The notes beneath the pieces are model-generated. The model was not told the DNA's origin. It saw only the letters and a program-made list of their open reading frames with translations, and made no database searches. A stretch of DNA of 64,000 bases from Clostridia bacterium (GTDB taxonomy: Bacteria > Bacillota > Clostridia > Christensenellales > Aristaeellaceae), in assembly GCA_017404985.1 (NCBI GenBank), contig JAFRBK010000046.1:1-64000 (forward strand), in the 5' to 3' direction. Below are positions 58,216 to 64,000 of the stretch, one piece after another; the stretch's first letter is position 1, and every line of letters begins with the position of its first letter. Position numbers and translations under genes: made by a program.

Positions 58216-58558
58216 GGGGTGCACCACAAGTGGTATCACGACGGGCTGAAAAATGATACCACTTGTAATACCAACCCAAGATGCAAAAAGCCAACGGCAT
58301 AAATTGGAAGGCTCGCCTTAAGCCGGAAAATGAATCATCACCCGAAACCAAGTTAATACCAATAGAGCACCAAACCCCTGCACCTGAAAAGTTGGTATCA
58401 CAAACCAACCAACAGGCGCAGGGGGTTTTCTTTATCATTCAGCGTTTGCTGAACCGTGGTGATACCAAAGGTTCACCACACAACCACAGCACAAAGTGCT
58501 GGCATGAGGGGCTTGGGGGCGGAGCCCTCAACAAGCTTTTTGCAAAATGTATTAACTT
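58216..58558. repeat. Candidate centromere region with GGTATCA repeats
   Basis: No convincing gene. A perfect 13-bp inverted repeat ACAAGTGGTATCA/TGATACCACTTGT lies at 58226-58238 and 58254-58266. The heptamer GGTATCA/TGATACC occurs at 58232, 58254, 58394 and 58460, with two further ATACC half-copies near 58269 and 58356. Immediately after parM-parR this is a natural place for parC. A G/C-rich stretch with repeated TTTGCA (58505-58565) follows and might be an origin of transfer; that is speculative. Confidence 0.45.
58373..58440 (+). terminator. Probable terminator of the parM-parR transcript
   Basis: CCCCTGC (58375-58381) pairs with GCAGGGG (58428-58434) across a long loop and is followed by GGTTTTC. 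The loop contains one GGTATCA copy. Confidence 0.4.
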
Positions 58559-58916
58559 TGCATTGCTTGCTACTATCGTGTCGCCCGTGACTGATTAGCG
58601 TAAAAAAAGCGAAAAATCGATATGGCAGACGAAAGCTTTGTCATAAATGTATATCGGAAATTATGGAGATCGTCCCAGAGGAAACAGAAGAGAAAAAGGG
58701 AGAGGTTGCGGTTCATGGATAATCAGTCCATCAAGAAATCATCGCAAGAGCAGGCCGAGATCAACCTTCCTGATGATCTCAGCCTGAGATACGATTTGTC
58801 ATGTGGCATTAATAGAGGCATGGCCGGCTGAAATAGTTGTACTTGCCCGACTTAATGCGTTTCATGCAATAATTGCGTGAGGCAGTGCGACATAAGATTG
58901 AATCGTGAAAAAGGCT
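58559..58916. other. Apparently non-coding right end of the mobile element
   Basis: Only short frames without family features (the longest is 69 codons at 58622-58831). Near 58853-58880 are sequences resembling the element operator (TTAATGCGTTT and AATTGCGT), which hint that element DNA continues to about 58916. Confidence 0.35.
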
Positions 58917-59645
58917 TTAGATGCCGCCTTCCATGGCGGCACGTGTAACCATCGTGATTCCGCTAACAGTCATATACTCCATATGTTTTTTCTTGCTCTT
59001 GGCCAGTATTCCTGCGCGCTCATAGCCAACATCAAAAGGCAAGTTCTGTAAAAAATCAATATCTCCGTTTCTTACAGCATCCATAACCGATTGCTCAAAT
59101 TGCCTACTGATACGATGGGTTTCGTTTTCACTGTTTGAAAAGCGGTATTGATCTATCTCCGTTTCCTGTATCGAAAATGAACTATCCAGAGAAAATGTTG
59201 CGCGAATGATATCTTCTTGTCTTAGTTGTCTGCCCGTAAGAAAGAGAAAAACAATTTCCATTTCAGTTATCAAACGAAACAAAGAAGCTGTGGGGAGATA
59301 AAGGCTTCTCGCTTTAAGTCCATACCTTTCCATGATTTGATGAAGCTCTGTTATATTGATTGGCGTTTCTGAAAACGGACCCCAAATACAAAACACATCA
59401 TCCACGCCTACGAAGCCAAATGTCATGCCATATTCATCTTGTAGCACACATGGTAAATTCGCCCGTCTCCAGTGCTCAATAAAAGGCCCCACCATTTCAT
59501 GCGTTAAGGTCATAATGCTGTCAGCACTTTTCTGCGCAGAGGAAAACAGAAGTTCCCCACTTCGATTGTAAATATACATGGGAGTACCATCTAACTCTGC
59601 GACTTTACTCATCAGGTATTCAATGCCAGTCACAATCCTTCTCAC
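58917..59645 (-). pseudogene. Truncated AraC-type regulator (sensor domain only)
   Basis: 242 residues, GTG start at 59645 uncertain (ATG 59612 possible). It resembles the N-terminal sensor half of Firmicute AraC-family regulators: PMYIYNRSGELLFSS, ANLPCVLQDEYGMTFGFVGVDDVFCIWGPF, RSLYLPTASLFRLITEMEIVFLFLTG, and a final MTVSGITMVTRAAMEGGI that in intact relatives precedes the two-helix-turn-helix AraC domain. Here a stop follows directly and no HTH remains in any frame downstream. The break coincides with the end of mobile-element sequence. It would have controlled the adjacent carbohydrate genes. That it is truncated is based on family recall and needs an alignment. Confidence 0.55.
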
Positions 59646-59709
59646 CTTCTATTCACCGTGACTTACTGAAAATATTTTTGTTTGTTTTGCCTTTCATTCA
59701 TACTGAACA

Positions 59710-61917
59710 TTATTTTGTTTTCAGATAAAACCAGCAATACAGCACCCATGCATGGGGATGCGCACAATAAACGGGAATGTTGGCATAGGAAAGGGATTGA
59801 TCAGGCAATCCCACTTCCGGGATCAGGGAAGATTCCACTTGATCCGCCGCAGACCAATAGGAGGTCCAATACTGCGGGTACGCTTCGGACAGGCGACGCA
59901 GGGTCATTTGGTGAAGCAGGCGATCAGCTTCAGCAGGATCAAACTGAGACACCCCGATGATCACCGGCCCATTCAATGCCCACCAGAAGCCGCCGTTTTC
60001 CCGGGAGCCTTTATCAAATTCTGGATCGTCAAATTCCGGCTGCTCCTGCTCACGGGCACCAAGCGTTTCTCCCTGATACAGCCGCTTTTGCATTTCCTGG
60101 AATAAATGGCGCTTGGCACTTGCGGGAATTTCCGCAATTTGCAGTGTAAAACCCATCGGCTCCAGGAACATATTGGTTTCGCCGTAGGCTTTTCCGTTAA
60201 AGTACATTCTGCGGGGAAAGGCACGCTCGCCCATATCGGCCAAATACGCATTGAGGATACGGGTGCGATACTGCTCCATACTGGCCGCCAATCTGCGCAA
60301 AGCCTCTGATTGCTCTGACAGCGCGTCCGCCGCGCTTTGAAGCTGCGGTATCAGCGTTTGCAATATGGCAATCGCCATCGCGGAATTCATATGGGATTCT
60401 CCCGTCAGGACGACATTGTTGTACGGTACTTTTTCGATGTAGTAGACCGCGTCGTTCCAATCCGAATTCAATAGACGGATCAGGCCATGGCTGCCGGTGT
60501 CCACGGTATCCCGCAGGAAGATAAAGCACTTTTCCGCCAATTCAGCCACCTGCATGGGTGCCATATCCCGCACGGGATAGGGTTGCACCGTTTCCGAAAG
60601 GAAGGTGACGTCCTCCGTAACCCTTAAATATTCCGAGAGGAGCAGCAGGAAAAACAGCTGCTGATCGCTGGTGAAATACCGCTCGTTGTCCGCATATCCA
60701 TTTCCATATTCGATGAGCCGGATCTCCCCAAAGGGCGTGGTGCGCTTGAGCATATATCTGAGCACGCTCTTCGCCAGCTGCTGATTGTAATACACCAGCG
60801 GCAAGGCGTGTTGAAAATTATCACGCGCGCTGGCGTGAACGCCCCAATCATAATCGTATATTGTTCCCTGGGGGATCTTGGTTTCATCATAATATTCGCT
60901 GTAGGTGGCCATAGCCTCCAGGCAGTATGCGTGCCAGCGAAGCTCCTGCCGGAGCATTTCATCGGGCTCATTTTCCAGGCGGGGAAGCGCTTTCAGCCAA
61001 TCTTCCGAAAACGCGCCACCCATCCCATCCATTGTTTTTCCGTTCAGTAATTCCTGGCAGATGCGATCCTGCGTGGAAACGCCCTCCTCAAAGGAAAACC
61101 CGATCACCATTTGAAGCTGTTTTGTTTCCTGAGGCGCTAAAGCAAAGGTGCATTGGGCTGCGAGCCGATGCGGATCGCAGGTCAATGTGATCGCCTCATC
61201 CGCCGCATGGAGAAAGACCTCGGGCGGAAAACCGTCGATCACGGCCATCGCTTTCCGTTCTGGGATCAGCAGCGGGTCATCGCTTTCTGCACAAATGTGG
61301 ACGCTCACGGTGCGCCCATCGGGGCTTTGCCGATCATCATAGCGATAACGCAGCGGCAGGTTTTCTTCCGGCTGCGTTTGATGCCGGATTTCTGCGAAAT
61401 GAACGCCGATAGATTCCTGATAAACGCATTGAATGGCAGCCGTCCCTTGGTTTTTCACCTCAACCGTCAGCAAAAAGCCCGACGCACCCTGATAGGGATC
61501 AGTGGACGGCTTTGCCGAGAGCTTACGGGTGACGGCAACCTCCCTGATCTGATAGGCATAAGAGGCAAAACCGCAGCCGAAAATGCGCTGGCAAACATTT
61601 GGTTCAGCGGCGAGGGACTTGAGCCCTGTCAGCTCCTTGGGTTCCCCATTGATGGAAATGGAGGCTGCATTCATACCGCTGTTGCGCCCGTTTCCCTGAT
61701 TCAGCCGTGCCCAGGAGCGCTGGCCAGAAATCAGTTCGTATTCCCCGCTAACGTGGGCAAATAATGTCATGCGATAATTTCCCAGCAGAAACCAGGGGTC
61801 CTCCGGCAATTTCACGGGTTTGCCGTTTTCTAATGCAGCCTGATAAGGCAAATGCCCCGTATATTCAAAGCACGGCAGACCTGCCGAATCATTCCTCCAG
61901 ACGCCCAGCTGATTCAT
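59710..61917 (-). CDS. GH94-like disaccharide phosphorylase
   Basis: 735 residues, shorter than typical cellobiose phosphorylase (about 810). Inverting phosphorylases of this family release glucose 1-phosphate (or GlcNAc 1-phosphate) from beta-disaccharides. N-terminal beta-sandwich (about 1-270, WFLLGNYRMTLFAHVSGEYELISGQRSWARLNQGNGRN). The alpha/alpha barrel follows, with YDYDWGVHASARDNFQHALPLVYYNQ, EIRLIEYGNGYADNERYFTSDQQLFFLLLLSEYLRVTEDVTFL and the D-W-N-D-A segment (LLNSDWNDAVYYIEKV) that carries the family's catalytic Asp. C-terminal ENGGFWWALNGPVIIG, YPQYWTSYWSAADQVESSL. AGAGGG precedes ATG. Substrate not assignable. Confidence 0.78.
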   Translation of the reverse strand: MNQLGVWRNDSAGLPCFEYTGHLPYQAALENGKPVKLPEDPWFLLGNYRMTLFAHVSGEYELISGQRSWARLNQGNGRNSGMNAASISINGEPKELTGLKSLAAEPNVCQRIFGCGFASYAYQIREVAVTRKLSAKPSTDPYQGASGFLLTVEVKNQGTAAIQCVYQESIGVHFAEIRHQTQPEENLPLRYRYDDRQSPDGRTVSVHICAESDDPLLIPERKAMAVIDGFPPEVFLHAADEAITLTCDPHRLAAQCTFALAPQETKQLQMVIGFSFEEGVSTQDRICQELLNGKTMDGMGGAFSEDWLKALPRLENEPDEMLRQELRWHAYCLEAMATYSEYYDETKIPQGTIYDYDWGVHASARDNFQHALPLVYYNQQLAKSVLRYMLKRTTPFGEIRLIEYGNGYADNERYFTSDQQLFFLLLLSEYLRVTEDVTFLSETVQPYPVRDMAPMQVAELAEKCFIFLRDTVDTGSHGLIRLLNSDWNDAVYYIEKVPYNNVVLTGESHMNSAMAIAILQTLIPQLQSAADALSEQSEALRRLAASMEQYRTRILNAYLADMGERAFPRRMYFNGKAYGETNMFLEPMGFTLQIAEIPASAKRHLFQEMQKRLYQGETLGAREQEQPEFDDPEFDKGSRENGGFWWALNGPVIIGVSQFDPAEADRLLHQMTLRRLSEAYPQYWTSYWSAADQVESSLIPEVGLPDQSLSYANIPVYCAHPHAWVLYCWFYLKTK

Positions 61918-62522
61918 GTTGTTTCCCTCTTGATTCTTTCAATTTCCCGCGCAGCCTGCTGCTGATTTTGAAATACGATCCCATGCAGCCCCACCGATAT
62001 TGCGGCAGCCACATTGACAGTGGAATCATCCAGAAATACACATTCTTCGGCCCGAAGCTGGTAGCGAACCAGCAGCAGGCGATAGATCGCGGGATCGGGC
62101 TTGATCATCCGCTCCAGCCAAGACAATACTTTGCCATCTACGAGGTGTAGAAAGCCCAATTCGCTTTGACAACCGTTGTAAATCAGATCAGAAATGTTGG
62201 ACAGACAGAACACCCGGAATCCTTCCGTCTGCAAAGATCGAATCCAGCTTTCAGCATAAGGATAGGCCACGATGAAATCAGCAGCGTCCTGAAATACGGT
62301 GCGCAGGATTTCTTCATCCTGAGAATCGTTTTCGACAAAAGCGTCCAAAATCCTTTCAAAAGGCCATACGCCCCGGTCCAGTTCCCGCCATGCAGGGCTG
62401 AAAAAGGTAGCGTTGGCTACCCGATTCGCTGTTTCCCCGTCCAGGCCCTTCCGCTGGAAGAAAGCCTGATAATTGGATTTCACCAGCACGTCGCCAATAT
62501 CCAGAATGATGTTTTTGATCAT
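61914..62522 (-). CDS. HAD-family hydrolase (YihX-like sugar-phosphate phosphatase)
   Basis: 202 residues. HAD motif I IILDIGDVLV (Asp nucleophile), motif II CLSNIS, motif III Lys in MIKPDPAIYRLLL, motif IV FLDDSTVNVAAAISVGL; small cap domain of four helices. Overall closest by eye to E. coli YihX, an alpha-D-glucose-1-phosphate phosphatase. That would fit a neighbour that makes glucose 1-phosphate. The stop overlaps the GH94-like start by four bases. Confidence 0.82.
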   Translation of the reverse strand: MIKNIILDIGDVLVKSNYQAFFQRKGLDGETANRVANATFFSPAWRELDRGVWPFERILDAFVENDSQDEEILRTVFQDAADFIVAYPYAESWIRSLQTEGFRVFCLSNISDLIYNGCQSELGFLHLVDGKVLSWLERMIKPDPAIYRLLLVRYQLRAEECVFLDDSTVNVAAAISVGLHGIVFQNQQQAAREIERIKRETT

Positions 62523-62534
62523 TGCGTTTCCTCC

Positions 62535-63443
62535 CTATCCGCCGATGGTGACGATCAGCCCCAGCTTTCTTCCCATATCCGCATAAGACTGGAGCGTTTC
62601 CGGGGAAAGGCTTTTTTTCTCAGGGAATGGGTAATCCTGGCCCAACTGGGCGTACTTGGTCATGCCCAGGGTGTGGTAAGGCAGCAGATCCACCCGGGAA
62701 ATGCCCAGGCGCAGCGCCACATCCAGAATGGCCCGGATTTCATTCTCCGTATGATTGAGCGTTGGAATCACCGGCACCCGGACGACGAGCTTCTGCGCGT
62801 CATACTTTGCGATGATCTTCAGGTTTTTCAGCACCAGTTCCAGGCTTCCGCCAGTAAATCGCCGGAATTTTTCAGCGTCCGCCGTTTTCACGTCGAACAG
62901 GAATCGTTCCGTCCAGGGCAGCGCTTTTTCGATCGCTTCGGCGGGCACATGACCGCAGGTTTCAAAATCCACTGGGATTTGATGGGCTTTACAATCCTGC
63001 AAAAGCGGCAGCAGCGCCTTGATATGCAGCAGCGCTTCTCCGCCGGAAAGCGTCAGCCCCCCATGGGTCTGCTTGTAATAATCCGCGTCCCGAACGACGA
63101 TCGCAAATATTTCATCGGCTGTCATCCATTGGCCGCTGATTTTCAGCGCCGCCTGGGGGCATGCTGCTGCGCAGGCACCGCAACGGACGCAGCTGCCACG
63201 GTCGATCTGCGCATGGCCGTCCTCCAAAGAAACAGCGTGCTGCGGGCAGCACTGTACGCACGTCCCGCAGCCAACGCATTTCTTTGGGAGGAACATCAAT
63301 TTTTTGCCGATCACCTGAGATTCCGGGTTGGCGCACCAGGGACAACGCAGGGGGCAGCCCTGAAGAAAAACGGCCGTGCGGATGCCTTCGCCGTCATGGA
63401 TGGCGAAACGCTCGATGTTAAATACCGGCAGCTTTTCCGTCAT
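62535..63443 (-). CDS. Glycyl radical enzyme activase
   Basis: 302 residues from ATG 63443, overlapping the GRE stop (ATGA); a GTG at 63452 is an alternative. Radical SAM enzyme that installs the glycyl radical. C-x3-C-x2-C motif in GCPLRCPWC (about 29-37 counted from ATG). An inserted ferredoxin-like segment carries two four-cysteine clusters (KCVGCGTCVQCCP, SCVRCGACAAACP), typical of activases for non-PFL glycyl radical enzymes. GGLTLSGGE and DFETCGHVP bind SAM. It should act on the enzyme encoded directly upstream. Confidence 0.93.
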   Translation of the reverse strand: MTEKLPVFNIERFAIHDGEGIRTAVFLQGCPLRCPWCANPESQVIGKKLMFLPKKCVGCGTCVQCCPQHAVSLEDGHAQIDRGSCVRCGACAAACPQAALKISGQWMTADEIFAIVVRDADYYKQTHGGLTLSGGEALLHIKALLPLLQDCKAHQIPVDFETCGHVPAEAIEKALPWTERFLFDVKTADAEKFRRFTGGSLELVLKNLKIIAKYDAQKLVVRVPVIPTLNHTENEIRAILDVALRLGISRVDLLPYHTLGMTKYAQLGQDYPFPEKKSLSPETLQSYADMGRKLGLIVTIGG

Positions 63444-64000
63444 GCGAAGCACCTTTCCTCGTCATACAAACTGCGGCTGAGCAATTCCTCCTGTACCGTC
63501 CGATCTAGGTTGACGAACACCGCGGAATAACCGGCCACCCGGACAATAAGATCGGGATATTTTTCCGGGTGGATTATGGCGTCCTCCAACTGGCCTTTAT
63601 CCACCACGGTCACCATCAGGTGGCAGCCCCCCTTGGCGAAATAGACCTTGAAAAGCTGCTCGATCAGCGCTTTGTTGCCATTGAACATAGAACGGGAGAA
63701 CTTGATATTCTGTACGGAACCGGCATGGTATTTGGCGTCGAAGGTGGACAGGGAATTGAGCAGCGCCGTGGGACCGCCTTTGTCCGCACCGCCTTGGGGA
63801 TTGTTGGCGGGGTTCATGTACATCCCGCTGAGCCGTCCATCCGGGGAGGCGGAGGTACGCAGGCCCCATTCGGTGTTCAGTGAATTGTTGCTGATCACGA
63901 TCAGGAAATACTGCATCCCGATGGAGATACCCCGATCCCGGATGCCCTTGGACACAAATTCGTACAGATCATTAGCCATGCCGTCCGCCGTATCCAGATC
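63440..64000 (-). CDS. Glycyl radical enzyme, C-terminal part only (start beyond window)
   Basis: The frame is open to base 64000, giving the last about 186 residues; the ATG at 63979 is internal. Glycyl radical loop R-V-A-G-Y-S-A (VRVAGYSAVFVNL) is about 25 residues from the end. Preceding block ASPDGRLSGMYMNPANNPQGGADKGGPTALLNSLSTFD corresponds to the substrate-pocket region of the family but does not match the lyase, dehydratase or decarboxylase signatures I know. The active-site Cys and Glu lie outside the window. Encoded with its activase, a HAD phosphatase and a GH94-like phosphorylase. Confidence 0.9.
   Translation of the reverse strand, partial: DLDTADGMANDLYEFVSKGIRDRGISIGMQYFLIVISNNSLNTEWGLRTSASPDGRLSGMYMNPANNPQGGADKGGPTALLNSLSTFDAKYHAGSVQNIKFSRSMFNGNKALIEQLFKVYFAKGGCHLMVTVVDKGQLEDAIIHPEKYPDLIVRVAGYSAVFVNLDRTVQEELLSRSLYDEERCFA

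Larger units (their letters stand above)
54183..58916. mobile_element. Compact integrated element (XRE-xis-int-mobC-like-tnpV-parM-parR)
   Basis: Contiguous block with an element-type regulator, excisionase and tyrosine integrase followed by MobC-like, TnpV, ParM and ParR-like genes, all plus strand except the regulator. No relaxase, replication initiator or conjugation gene is visible. The right limit is set by the abrupt end of a truncated regulator at 58917; the left limit lies between the guaA stop (53954) and 54183. No flanking direct repeat was found by eye, so the exact ends are not defined. Confidence 0.65.

Noticed and set aside
58622-58831. 69-codon plus-strand frame in the mobile-element end
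   Set aside because: No ribosome-binding site, Arg/Lys-rich low-complexity start and no family resemblance; a second overlapping frame looks equally good.
1-64000. CRISPR array
   Set aside because: No regularly spaced identical repeats were seen; the only repeats are protein-coding, operator-like or the few GGTATCA copies.

Overview
This is about 64 kb of bacterial chromosome that reads as a Gram-positive anaerobe of the class Clostridia. Support for this comes from a T-box leader, a preQ1-type leader, RNase J, a YlbF-family protein, MltG next to a U32 peptidase, a glycyl radical enzyme, and strong TTGACA/TATAAT promoters with purine-rich ribosome-binding sites. Plant-mannan phosphorolysis genes and large secreted proteins suggest a rumen or gut commensal. 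That habitat, and a placement near Christensenellales/Aristaeellaceae, are inferences.

Layout. 1-10.3 kb, minus strand: a surface/secretion island with an incomplete giant adhesin-like protein, two smaller secreted proteins, a SARP/BTAD-type regulator, and an Ala/Glu-rich helical secreted protein. Three of these secreted proteins end in what looks like the same Ig-like module. A GTAACY sequence recurs in their control regions. 10.5-16.5 kb, plus strand: tadA, a ComEC-like metallo-beta-lactamase protein, traX-like, a seven-tRNA cluster, a two-component system and a VanY-type carboxypeptidase, with rnpB on the minus strand. 16.6-30.4 kb, minus strand: a polar amino acid ABC transporter, trmB, a CE12-type esterase, a BIG2 protein, tRNA-Leu, VanW, U32, mltG, ylbF, rnj, glyA and ffs. 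30.6-43.2 kb: a DUF1846 protein, queT under a preQ1-I-like leader, a 1284-aa LacI-type-sensor/GGDEF/EAL/beta-helix-like protein, a GT2/SDR/NAGPA envelope operon, and a T-box-controlled XRE-cupin-acyl-CoA synthetase with a Nudix hydrolase.

43.2-52.7 kb, minus strand: one mannan-utilisation operon. An ABC transporter without its own ATPase imports oligosaccharides. Cellobiose 2-epimerase and two GH130 phosphorylases would convert beta-mannosides to mannose 1-phosphate, and an acetylesterase would de-acetylate them. The LacI regulator encoded in the operon probably binds a perfect palindrome at its promoter. 53-54 kb: guaA lacking the glutaminase domain. 54.2-58.9 kb: a compact integrated element (XRE, xis, tyrosine integrase, MobC-like, TnpV, ParM, ParR-like) with no relaxase seen. 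58.9-64 kb, minus strand: a truncated AraC-type sensor, a GH94-like phosphorylase, a HAD phosphatase, a glycyl radical activase and the C-terminal end of a glycyl radical enzyme that runs off the window. This last group looks like a carbohydrate pathway whose substrate I cannot assign.
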